The notes under the pieces are model-generated. The model was not told where the DNA came from, did no database searches, and saw only the letters and a list, made by a program, of their open reading frames with translations. Positions 23,606-34,330 of a stretch of DNA of 64,000 nt are shown in pieces (position 1 is the first letter of the stretch; each line of letters starts with the position of its first letter). The stretch comes from Tricholomella constricta (taxonomy: Eukaryota > Basidiomycota > Agaricomycetes > Agaricales > Lyophyllaceae): the NCBI GenBank assembly GCA_013368375.1, contig JAACJP010000009.1, positions 620,001 to 684,000 on the forward strand. Direction: 5' to 3'. A program made the translations under genes and the position numbers.

Positions 23606-26252
23606 ATGGTTTTCCCTCGACCTCTCACTCTCCTTACTCCCTTCGTGCTGGCGACGGCCGCATCGTCGGCAGCACTTGACGCTGCCACTTTTGCGAGCAC
23701 TCCTTTTGATTTCATCGTCGCTGGTGGCGGCACTGCTGGTGTCGCCGTTGCCGTTCGGTGAGGTCGTTCTTGACAAACGGAGACGATGAGGCTAAATGCT
23801 GTTCGATAGTCTCTCCGAGATTGCAAATGCCACCGTCGGTATCATCGAGGCTGGAACGTTCAATGCCGACGATCCTCGCATCATGGTACAATATTTATCT
23901 GCGTTATCGTGAATGAATGTTCATTGACCCGTGCACCCTCCAGATCCCTCAGGGAACAAACACTGCCGGGCTTGGAAGCAACGGCATGTACTCTTGGAGT
24001 GTGTTGCCCTCTACGTCGCGTCGTGTCCTTGTTCTCACAATATGCTCGCTCTCTTAGATTTCCGAACTACACCTCAAGCAAAGCTCAACGGACGTTCACT
24101 CTTCATGGCTCGCGGAAAAGTTCTTGGAGGTAGCTCTGCCATTAATCTATTAGGTTTGGCACTTGCGGGAGCCGTGGAGTATGATCGTGCGTCACCTCTT
24201 CTCTTGTTCATGTGCAACTGAAATTCATTACCCTTCTCAGAAATTGGGCAACTGGGCAATCCAGGATGGTCGTATCAGAACACCCTGAAATATTTCAAGA
24301 AGGCCACCAACATGTCCGTCGCTCCGGCTGACCTCCAGAGAGAGTCCCATGCGACGTTCTCGCCGAAATTCCATGGCACGTCGGGGGTAGGCGTCAAGCT
24401 TATTCTTACTTTGCAATCGGATCGCTCACAAATTTGAATAGCCAATCAAGACTTCATTTTCTTCATGGTTTAGTCAAGCTATCCCTCCGTTCTATAATGC
24501 CATGGTCAAATTAGGATTCGTTCCTGTACAGGACGGTGTAAGAAATGGCTCGATGCTATGTTTTGATCCTGCATCACTAATAAGCATTGCAGGGAAACGG
24601 TCTAGACTCGGGCACGGTTTGGAACCCTCCGTTGAACATTGATCAGGAAACCAAGACCCGGTCCTACTCCGCTGTTGTGAGTTTATTGATGAGTTGGTTT
24701 GGCTTATTCTTGACATTCGTTCAGGCATATTACCTCCCCAACGCGGGCCGACCTAATCTTCACCTTCTCACGAACGCACAAGTCATCAAGATCAATCTAT
24801 CCAATAAGCCTGATGCTTCCGGAAAGTATACCGCCACCGGTGTCACATACATTTCCAACGGCGTCACCCATACTGCATCCGTGAGAAAGGATGTTATAGT
24901 GTCCGCAGGATCGGTGCAATCACCCCAGCTGCTTGAACTGAGCGGCATTGGAAACAAGACTATCCTTGAGGCAGCGGGCGTCAAGAGCTTGATCGACCTT
25001 CCGGGGGTGGGGGAAAACTACCAGGACCACCTCATAACGACGACGTCAATCAAAATCCCGAACACAATAGAAACGTGGGATATCTTTGGAAACCCCGTTC
25101 CAAACGCCACTGCTTTTTCGCAATAGTACGCAGGCAACCTTTCAGAGTTTGGCGTGAAAAAAAACTAATCGATTGATTTCTTCATGACAGCGAGACGAAC
25201 CGCACCGGTCCTTATGCTTCCTCCATCAACGTCGTCGCGTTTGGCTCAGCGACCAAACTCACTGGCGACAAGAAACTGCTATCGCAATGGCTTCAGTCAA
25301 TCGATAAACAATTTAATGCTTCTAACCCATCCCCCGGACGAAGGGCAGTGTACGAGATTGAGAGGAAGAGATTGATGTGGAATGACAAGTCGGCGACGTT
25401 GGAGTACGCGTCTCCCTCCTGCACAATATGAGGGATGCTAACTCGTTGGGTCTTGCAGGCTGTACTGCGCTCCGGCGCTGTCTTATCCCCAGTTCTTTGA
25501 ACCGAACACTTCCTATGTGCAAATTGCCTCCATTCAGACGCACCCCTTCTCTCGCGGGTCCATCCATCTCAATTCCTCGAATCCTTTGGCACCCCCGCTT
25601 ATTGATCTCAATGCTTGGGCCTTCGATATCGGTGAGCCGCATATTTTCCAGAATCACAGCTCGAGTCAAATATCTTATGTCCTTGCTTTTCCTTCGGCAT
25701 GGCAGACAAGCAAATTCACATTCAAGGCGCCAAGTACGCCCGCATGGTAACAAAGACTGCTCCATTCTCTAAAATTGTAGAGTCGTACGTCTATCCTGGG
25801 CTGGACATCGACACAGATCAGGAATGGGAGAGTTTCATTTCGAACACAATTGACACGCCTTTCCATCCTACTGGTGCGTGAGGTTTTTTACACTATTTAT
25901 CCTATATCTATAGCTTTTACCCATTCCCTCTAAACCTCTATTGATGTTCCGCTTTGACACCCGCTGACAAATTGCCCACAGGCACCAATGCGATGTTGCC
26001 CAAGGCTTACGGTGGTGTGGTTGACCCGAAGCTGAAAGTCTACGGCACGAACAATATCCGTGTCGTCGATGTTTCGATATTGCCTTTCGTACGTGCTGCC
26101 TCTCCTCAATCTATCTCGCCGTTCAATAGTCTTATTCTGACTACCGTTGCATGCAGAATCTTGCCACACACTTGGCAGGCACTGCGTACGCTATCGCTGA
26201 GCAAGCAGCAGATATAATCAAGGTCGCACATGGATATCGCGTTTCGTCCTGA
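23606..26252 (+). CDS. Secreted GMC oxidoreductase (aryl-alcohol-oxidase-like, AA3)
   Basis: About ten exons start at 23606 with a signal peptide (MVFPRPLTLLTPFVLATAAS). Then come the FAD-binding turn FIVAGGGTAGVAVAVR, TTPQAKLNGRSLFMARGKVLGGSSAINLL (both GMC signatures), a second GMC block (VSAGSVQSPQLLELSGIG), HPTGTNAM and the C-terminal LATHLAGTAYAIAEQAADIIK that carries the catalytic His region. The stop is at 26250. Secreted members oxidise aryl or aliphatic alcohols, or sugars, with oxygen and yield hydrogen peroxide. The substrate here is not fixed by sequence. It sits opposite the prenyltransferase across a shared upstream region, so it may act on a cluster product, or simply serve plant-biomass decay. 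Confidence 0.92.
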
Positions 26253-27087
26253 ACCCCACTCCTTCCAGTTTACCATCGTTTTTAAATAACCTCTAATCTG
26301 TTATTATTATTTTAGGACATACCTTATCTACTCCTCGTATATAATTTACGAATTTTACCCCTCTAGGAGTTGGTCGTCTTTCAAAGATCGCCCATAAGTT
26401 GAGGTTAGGTGGAAGCGGGCAGGATGATCTGCACAGGACATGTGACGACCGATGCCCTCGCTTCCTTGGGCAAATTTCTGGCGAGCCTATTGAATACGAC
26501 CTATATATATATATCTGACATGAAACATCTCTCACTGTCAAAAGCGTGGAATCCGTTGAGGTTGTCACCGTCGCCTTCTGACACGACGGTGACGGATCAA
26601 TCCAGTCGATCACAGTGACGTAACTTACTAGGCGGACCGGCAACAGTGCTTCCCTGTCATGTCATTGCGGTTGCGCGCGCATTTTCATGATTGAGCGCTC
26701 AGCGTGCGAATATATCCCAGAATAACGAGACGTGATATTTCATCAGTCTCGACGGTGCACGGCCTGTCCGGAATTACATGGCGTACTTATGAATTTCATA
26801 GCGTTTGGAGGGGCGCGACCAACCAGCAACTTAGCCTTGGTGTAAAAAATAATAGCTGACTTATCTTCGTTTGCGGAACGGGCTCCTGCAAGTGCATTTT
26901 ATCCCCAGTCCATCTAGACATCCTGTGGTATTTAGCAATCGCCGGCTGACTGGACGATGAAACGTCCAACCGTCGTCGATGGTTTTGAGGTCATATTCGC
27001 GCGCATCTCATTGATCCCGTAGTGGCATTTCTGTTATCAAATTAAATATGATGTCCGCAACACAGAGCATTATACATACCTTGCGGG
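26253..27087. other. Spacer downstream of the GMC gene
   Basis: 835 bp between convergent gene ends. It contains a short TA run (26503-26516) and no reading frame with recognisable features. Confidence 0.4.
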
Positions 27088-27624
27088 CTATAGATGACTC
27101 TTCTTCCCCTTCGACAGCCCAATGGGCCTCTCAGATGGTACTGCAGACTTCGTTAGCGAATACGATGACAAGAGCGCCTTAACTTGGAATGCGGGTGGGC
27201 GCAGGCCTGGCAGTCTACAAGCAAGAGGTCAGCTTTGCATCATGGCAGGTTGAAAAGACTTGTCTACTGACATAGAGCGGACGGGGGTATAGAGCAGATG
27301 GAGGAAAACTTACCGGGCGTTGAGGGCGGTGTGAGCCTTTGGGCCAGGGGTAAAGCCTGAGCTGATTTGGAGAGAAGTGGATGGAAGCGTTGAAAAACTG
27401 CATCCGGACCTTAGGTGAGTTTTGGTAAAGAATACTCACCAGGGGTCAATGACGACCCACTGCAGGGCGAATCTGATCAAGCATCGCGATTCAAGTGGGT
27501 CATCGAAGTCAGGCAGTAGTGTTGCCGTGAATTCAGGAGCTCCCAACGCGACCACTCGTAAATGACGATCTTGAGGACAGGGAGGAGGCGCCGAGACGAG
27601 CACGATGACAAAGTCTCCAGCCAT
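27088..27624 (-). CDS. Small hypothetical protein (three exons)
   Basis: Exons 27440-27624, 27314-27397 and 27088-27214 join in frame into 131 residues, starting MAGDFVIVLVSAPPPCP and ending RPIGLSKGKKSHL. The introns (42 and 99 nt) have GTGAGT and GTAAGT donors, and the frame stays open through all three exons in different reading frames, which argues against chance. I do not recognise the protein. It has no signal peptide, no membrane span and no motif. It may be a real lineage-specific gene or a chance frame. Confidence 0.45.
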
Positions 27625-28470
27625 GGTGATGGCCACGCTTGACGATGGATTAAAAATAGGCGAGAGCCGAGGGTTGCCGACGCCAACGAGCTACAGATGT
27701 GAAAGACTCCAGGTCCTTGGAGACAAAGAAACGAGCACGGTGGCCGGCACGATGCATGGCCACGGCGACAGGGTCTTGATATTACTCGGATGTGTCCGCC
27801 TCGGAAGCGATGTCATTGGCGCGTTCATCGTTCGCGGCACCAAAATGCTTGTTCACTGTTCAACGTTCAACATTCAGTTGCCAACTACAGCTATACGTCT
27901 GCACCGACAATAATAAGCTCTACCCAGTAGTCACTCACCCTGGTCAGGGTCCTTGTTGCGTGGCGCATAACAGAAAATGCTTAAACCATTTGTGGGCTCT
28001 CTTATCATTATTGAATGGACCCACTCTAACACGTTTCTTCCAGGCTCGATCCATTCGGCTCTCGTTACGCGGATCTAAAACAATAACCACGGCCGCACCA
28101 TAGTCTCATTCATCCTTCACTCATCCGCGAATCGACCTCGTGTGTTCACTTCTGTTCATATGAGCAGAGTTCTCCTCCATCTCATTGTACCTCGACGCGT
28201 ATGTCATCTCCATCACGCAGAGTACACTCAAGTCCAGGGATATATCAGCGCAGTTGTCATCGCTTCAGCACCCATTCAACCATCTACTGCAGTCAGCACA
28301 TTCCTGAGTAATGCCTTGTCCATAGGCGATGCAGGAACCATCTGACCACTAGCCGCGTGCTTCGATCTGTCGTTCCCAAATGGAAGCCGGCGGAGCTGGG
28401 TAAGTGTATAAAACCAGGCGACAGCATGAGCCCACATCGTGAATATATCCACCCCATCTTCTAGCCCACA
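27625..28470. promoter_or_regulatory. Divergent upstream region, small gene / aquaporin
   Basis: 846 bp with no supported gene. A consensus TATAAAA box at 28407-28413 stands 58 bp before the aquaporin start. Confidence 0.5.
28407..28413 (+). promoter_or_regulatory. TATA box of the aquaporin gene
   Basis: TATAAAA, 58 bp before the ATG, is in a likely position for a fungal core promoter. No experimental support. Confidence 0.45.
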
Positions 28471-30000
28471 ATGATGGCAGTTCCAACCGTGCATCTGCGC
28501 GACATTCAGCGGCGACAGAAGTTTTTCACATTATGGGAGAAGCAGAGGAATAAGCAGGAGGTTCACTGGTTGATGGAGATGTTCGCTGAGGCGGTAACGT
28601 CGATCCTTCTGGTTAGAGGTTTGGGCCTAATTCTACAGCGCAGTTGGGGGTATTCTTTTACATGTATGTAGGTAAGCCGCATTGGTGTTACTGGCGTCGA
28701 AAACATATACTGATACTTTTAAAGGGCTTGGATCAGGTGCAGCATTTACTGTAGGTAATATCGTGGGGCAACCTGGGTTATCCTGTGAGCACTTCACTTG
28801 CATGGAGCACTTTGGATGATTTGACCATCGATCCAGCCATGATTCAAATTGGGATCTCATACGCCTTGGGCATCATTTTTGCCGTTGGCGTCTGCGGCGC
28901 GACGTCCGGCGGCCATTTCAATCCATGTATCACCGTCTTATTCACCGTTTTTAAGGGATTCCCACCTCTAAAAGGAGTCAGGTAAGCCTGTAATCCAACT
29001 TGAGTGATCAACGCGATATTAAACAATGTCCCAGATACATATTCGCGCAGGTTTTTGGAGCCTATATCGCCTGTCTGTTAATCTACACGGAGTGGCAATC
29101 CTTCATCGTCCAGTGCGAAGCTATCCTTGAGGCCGCAGGGAAATTGGACGAGTTGCAATTTACCCCAAACGGGCCCGCCGGAATATTCGCCCTTTATCTC
29201 TTGCCGGGCCAGACGCTGGGCCAGGCATTTCTAACAGAATTCGTGACGGTAGGGTGAGGAAAAAATTGTGGACAGAACGAAATCTCATCCACCTTTCATC
29301 AGAACGTACTCCTTGGTCTCATCATCTTCGCTGCCTTTGATATAAGCAACGTCATGATCCCCCCGGTCCTTTCGCCTACCTTTATAGCTTTAGCCTAGTA
29401 AGTGACATCGTTTTTCATTTACGATCCGTAACGCTGACTAGGAGCCAGTGCCGCAGCCATCTGGGGCTTCGCCACACCTGGAAGTAAGTCAAGGGCAACA
29501 AGAGTAAGGAGGATGGTCTGACCGGTCCATGTAGTCGCTCTGAACTCGGCTCGAGATGTTGGGGGCCGCCTGCTCGCGGTGACTATTTGGGGCCCACAAG
29601 GTAGAGTCCTCCACCAGTGGGTCAAAGGTTGATCTAACGAATGTTTAGCTGCGGGGGGGAAGTATGCTGCGATCGCGGCGTTAACAAATATCCCAGCAAC
29701 GCTGCTTGGCGCGTTTATATATGAATTTTTCTTGACAGATTCTGACCGAGGTAAAGGGACAGCTTCTGTCTGTGTGAAAATAGCTGACGAGTGCAACTAG
29801 TTGTGCCCGCGGCATCGCTCGAATATGGACGCGTATTGTCGAACCACAGGAGGGTCACTGAGGCGCTCGCTGAGTCCCGACGCCGAAGCCCACAGGGTGT
29901 TATCGAATTTCAAAATGACGCAGAGTTGCAGACACCAATGGAAGAGAACAAACCGAACGGAACCCACTGTGTGTGCGATTGCGAGACGTTAAGCAGCTAG
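28471..30000 (+). CDS. Aquaporin / major intrinsic protein with NPC and NSA boxes
   Basis: Nine or so exons start at 28471 (MMAVPTVHLRDIQRRQKFF) and end with TAG at 30000. Two short exons give FAEALGVFFYMYVGLGSGAAF. Later come SGGHFNPCITVLFTVFKG (first half-helix box, NPC), TPNGPAGIFALYL, LNSARDVGGRLLAVTIWG (second box, NSA), GGKYAAIAALTNIPATLLGAFIYEFFLTDSDR and a hydrophilic tail ending CDCETLSS. Six membrane spans with two half-helices are typical of water or glycerol channels. Classical members have NPA twice. The NPC/NSARD pair is seen in some Agaricomycete aquaporins. The transported solute cannot be told from sequence. Confidence 0.9.
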
Positions 30001-30516
30001 GTGACTGCTAAGGCAGACCCGCGACAGCTAGCATATTGGCATGACCTCATTTACCTACCATATATTCCAATAAGCCTTGACGACTCCCATGTACGCTTGC
30101 GTTCTGCTCTCGGATAATCTTAGTTATGGATGACGCATTCTCTTTTGATCATAGTAGTATGCCCTCCGCCAATATATAAAATAAAACTCGAAGAACTAAC
30201 CGCACATGGTCCGATCGCACGGAGACGTCCATCGTAATTCGACAGTTCGAACCACCCAAATCAAGTCCGGTCATGATAAGTAAGTTCAGAAAGTGTTGCA
30301 CCTGCATACGAAGCACAAGCTTTTTCGCGGTTCTGAGCCTTGGCATGGAGTCGAACCCGAGTCTCGCGCCTCATTTAAGCCTCGTGGTTCGAAGCTCCAT
30401 AATTTAACGGCCCTGCTTCCGAACCATGCATTATCATGCGTCTGCTCTGATTTGCCGTCCCATGCATCTCCTGCCAGGCCAACTCTTTGTCCTTTGTCTC
30501 TTCATGCCCACTTGAA
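30001..30516. promoter_or_regulatory. Upstream region of the GH5 glucanase
   Basis: 516 bp with no supported gene. A tRNA T-loop-like string near 30350 was examined and rejected because the stems do not pair. Confidence 0.4.
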
Positions 30517-32476
30517 ATGCGTTTACTTCCCTTTGCTGTTGCCCTGCTTTGCCAAAGCACTTTCTTTCGCGAAGACACAAGTGTTCTGGCCTCACAGCAA
30601 TGTCGCCTTAGAGCTCCTCTCAAAAGCTTGGCTAATGTACCAAATGTTCCGCCAATCGATTCTGCTAGTACTATCGCTGGTACCACTGGCATATCCCACT
30701 CTGCAAGCTCTACGACGTCGAGATGGCAGTCAAGTTCTGTTTCTACGCCCACGACAACACCGCCTGCTGCGTTTGATTATAGCAGACATAGGATTCGGGG
30801 AGTCAACCTGTATGTTGCGGTCTATCCTCCCTGATATGCGTCATCCAATTTCTTTGCCTCGACTTCAGGGGCGGGTGGCTAGTTTTAGAGGCAATCTTCG
30901 ATTCTGAACCTACGTATCTATAAACACTCAACGCGTTTGCAGCCCTGGATCACGCCGAGTGTCTTTGAGAGCACGAACAACGATGCAATAGTTGACGAAT
31001 ATACCTTGGGACAACTCTTGGATTCTGAGGCTGCCTTGGAGATCCTTCATAAGCATTGGGACACGGTGTGTCGAGCTTATCAACGCGCGGCCGTGACGTC
31101 TTCGTTGAAAAGTATGCTTTAGTGGATAAACGAAGAAGACTTTATCGCTATCAAAGCTGCGGGATTGAACCATGTTCGGTCGGCCTCCGTCTTCATTACC
31201 AATTTATATTGGATGGCTCACAAAGGCATTTGAAACTTATAGAATACCCCTAGGATACTGGTCTGTACCACTCACGTCCTCCGACACGGACGGCTCCACT
31301 AATGTCGCGCCCTATACGCCCGGCGCCTGGCAATACCTCCTCCGCGGCCTCAACTGGGCAAAGAAACATTCCATCCACGTCATCATCGACATCCACGGCG
31401 CTCCGGGCTCTCAGAATGGGTACGACAATTCCGGGCAGCGCACCTCCAATCCCGTATGGGCGCTGAACCCTGCGAATGTGAGTCGCACGGTAGATACGCT
31501 CCGGTACATCGCAGAGAACATCGGGGGGATGATAGATGTGATTGAGCTGCTCAATGAGCCAACGGGATTCCGAGGTGACGAGTGGGCGCAGGCTGTGCGT
31601 CAGTTTTGGCTGGATGGACACGATACGGTAAGGAAGGCGGCTGGGACTGGCATTAAAGTCATGATCGGGGACGCGTTTCTCGGAGTTCAGGTATGCTAGT
31701 GGTGTCTGGGAATATAGGCTCGAGCTAACGGAGATGTAGAACTGGAATGGATTCTTGAACTATCCAAGGGGGCAAGGCGTCATCATGGACTTTGTACGTC
31801 GATTGTGTTTGCTTTCTTTTTGGATGTCTGAAGCGCGTTCTTTCACAGCATGAGTATCAGATATTCAGTGACCTTGAACTGAGCAGATCTTTTGATGAAC
31901 ACGTCGCGGTCAGATGCATCTCAATCCAAACCTCTTGGATCCGGACTGACTCACATGTAGTTCGCTTGCACATATTCCCACAACCTCTCGACGTACCAGT
32001 CATCGAACATCTGGACTATCATAGGCGAATGGTCCAACGCCGTGACAGACTGTGCTAAGTGGCTGAATGGAAGGGGAGTAGGCGCGCGCTGGGACGGTAC
32101 TTGGTTCCCTGGGCCGACTTCTCAGTACCACGGTTCATGCGCCGAATTTACTGGCAGCTATTCTGGCTTTTCAAGCTCGTATAAAGCTTTCTTAAGAAAG
32201 TAAGTGATCCAATGGCTGCCCAAACTTTACATGATTATGTAATATGTACGCAGATACTGGGAGGTGCAAGTCGAAATTGGAGAAAATGTCTCCGGATGGG
32301 TATTCTGGACATGGAAGGTACGAAGGGGTTTTAAATACCTCCGTGAACACAGAACATTACTGAAATTATTGCTATAGGCCGAAAATGCAGATGAGTGGAG
32401 CTATCAGAAGGGCCTAGAGGGTGGCTGGATTCCACAGGATCCTACAGATCGGCAATATCCTGATATCTGTTCTTAA
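30517..32476 (+). CDS. GH5 exo-beta-1,3-glucanase
   Basis: The start at 30517 ([14 protein letters not shown], a secretion signal) leads, after a Ser/Thr-rich linker, to IRGVNLGGWLVLEPWITPS, the family signature. This is joined through a 22-nt exon (30869-30890) and a GC-AG intron (30891-30942). Then follow [35 protein letters not shown], the acid/base ELLNEP and the nucleophile in [13 protein letters not shown]. The gene stops at 32476 ([12 protein letters not shown]). It is a complete GH5 subfamily 9 type enzyme that removes glucose from beta-1,3-glucan ends, usually for cell-wall remodelling. An upstream in-frame ATG (30487) would lengthen the start but weaken the signal peptide. Confidence 0.92.
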
Positions 32477-32594
32477 AGACCCAGTATAGATATGTAGATG
32501 ACCCTGTATGATGTGACGGACATTTGTACGAATAAATTCTGAGCGCTTGACGCCGACAGCCAACATTTGCGCCCTCGCGCCTGCGCGTTGTTTT

Positions 32595-32651
32595 CACGTG
32601 CCCGAGCTAACTCATCACGAACGTCACGAGCATCAATCATTTGGGCACGTG
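32595..32651. promoter_or_regulatory. Paired CACGTG (E-box) sites in the RPF2 promoter
   Basis: CACGTGCCC (32595-32603) and its inverted form GGGCACGTG (32643-32651) lie 70-125 bp before the RPF2 start. CACGTG sites are bound by bHLH factors such as Cbf1, and in several fungi such sites control ribosomal genes. A role here is inferred. Confidence 0.45.
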
Positions 32652-32719
32652 TCGACTTTTTTCGTCTGCTCGAAGTTTCTCAACTCCAGCCACAAGTTAT
32701 TCTCAACCTGCCCGCAACC

Positions 32720-33925
32720 ATGCTGAGGACCATGTATGTATATTAACAACAATTAACGCATTTTGTTAACAATCTGCCCCAGAAAACCAAAGAATGCACG
32801 CTCCAAGCGCGCAATGGACGCTCGCTCTCCTAAGGAAGTCGAGGACGCTCGGACAGCGATCTTCGTCAAAGGAACACATACAGGTGAAACCCTCAACGCC
32901 GTTATGCGCGATCTGGTATGTCAAGACGATTTAGACCAGTCTTATGACGGTTACGCTCATTATCACTCTAGATGGCATTGAAACGGCCAAATGCTATTTC
33001 ATTTAACAAGAAGAACCCTATCCACCCTTTCGATTCTAATACCTCATCAATATCTTCATTGGAATTTTGGGCAGGAAAGAATGACGCCTCTTTATTCCTG
33101 GTCGGACAGACCACCAAAAAGCGACCGAATGGCTTGACCTTTGTCCGGATGTATGACGGCCAGGTTCTTGACATGATGGAAGTTGGAGTCGACAGCTGGA
33201 CTGGGATGGACAGCTTAAAGGTGCGCTTCATATCATGCGCGTCTGACCTTGCTTTTTACATGCTCAAGCAGACACCCAAATCAACGCCAGGGCACAAGCC
33301 TCTCATGCACTTCGCCTCCGAACTCTTTGATACCCACCCCCGGTACATCCAACTAAAATCCATGCTCATGGACTTTTTCAACGGTGAAGTCGTTGACTCG
33401 ATATGTCTACCTGGCCTCGAACATGTCATCAGCGTAAGCTGTGCCCCGACGCCCGCCTCTCTCAATAACGCCCCAGTCAACATGTACCCGAACCAACAAC
33501 CCTCTGCACCCGAAGACGTCTCCTCGCTACCCAAAATCCACATTCGAACGTACACGACCCGCCTGCTCAGCTCCGGGACGCGGATCCCACGCGTCGAGCT
33601 GACGCTTATGGGGCCGAACCTCGACCTTTCTCTGCGGCGCCACAAGGCTGCGGATACGGAACTCTTGAAGCAGGCCATGAAACGACCCAAGCTGAAGAAG
33701 ACGGACATCGAGAAGGGGCTGGGGAAGAAGCGGAAGAATCTGGAGGTGGACGAGATGGGAGACTTGAGAGGACGGGTGCACGTCGGGAAGCAGGATCTGA
33801 ACAAGCTGCAGACGAGAAAAATGAAAGGTCTGAAAGGGGGCGAGTTGGATGCCGAAGAGGACGACGGTCAGAAGTCGGACGACGGCGACGATACTCCGCG
33901 GAAAAAGAAGAGAAAGCAGGCATAG
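32720..33925 (+). CDS. RPF2: Ribosome biogenesis protein RPF2 (Brix domain)
   Basis: The first exon is 14 coding bases (32720-32733, MLRTI split) followed by KPKNARSKRAMDARSPKEVEDAR, TAIFVKGTHTGETLNAVMRDL and, after a second intron, MALKRPNAISFNKKNPIHPFD. The Brix domain follows (LEFWAGKNDASLFLVG, RMYDGQVLDMMEVGV, HKPLMHFASELFD, DFFNGEVVDSICLPGLEHV, RVELTLMGPNLDLSLRR). A Lys/Asp-rich tail ends PRKKKRKQA, a nucleolar-type signal. RPF2 with RRS1 brings 5S RNA, uL18 and uL5 into the pre-60S particle. A possible 48-nt intron (33221-33268) keeps the frame and would remove 16 residues, so both forms are open. Identification is strong. Confidence 0.93.
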
Positions 33926-34330
33926 GGCTTGTTCTCCTCGTCGGGTACGAAATCCAAGAGACCGTCACATGTGTTTGGAGCGGCGGCTTGGGTGAATTGT
34001 CGATCACCAAGCGCGGCGTCGAAAACGCGCCGACATAAAATCCGCTTACATACACGATCCTTGGTAGCGCCTCTTTTCATCTCCTTGCGCTGTCTTCCAG
34101 TCGAATTTTGGTCAGGAATGACTGATACCCGTAATACAAGAGCATCTGTATCACAGAGGACCGCTCATTTGAGCAGATCACCAAAGCAACGTGGATAGAG
34201 CGATCTCGGATTGACCAAGAGTCCGGCTGAAGTATTCCCGTACCGATTGATGAGGTTACCAACTCCAACTATAAGTAAGAGACCTCAAATTCCTTTTACT
34301 CCATCATCCTCCATCCCACCTTAGACAATC
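33926..34330. promoter_or_regulatory. Spacer before the MDR reductase gene
   Basis: 405 bp between two same-strand genes, expected to hold the RPF2 3' UTR and the next promoter. Nothing else is seen. Confidence 0.4.

Noticed and set aside
30329..30420. tRNA T-loop-like strings on both strands near 30350 and 30404
   Set aside because: Stems do not pair, and the two loops point in opposite directions. Treated as chance.
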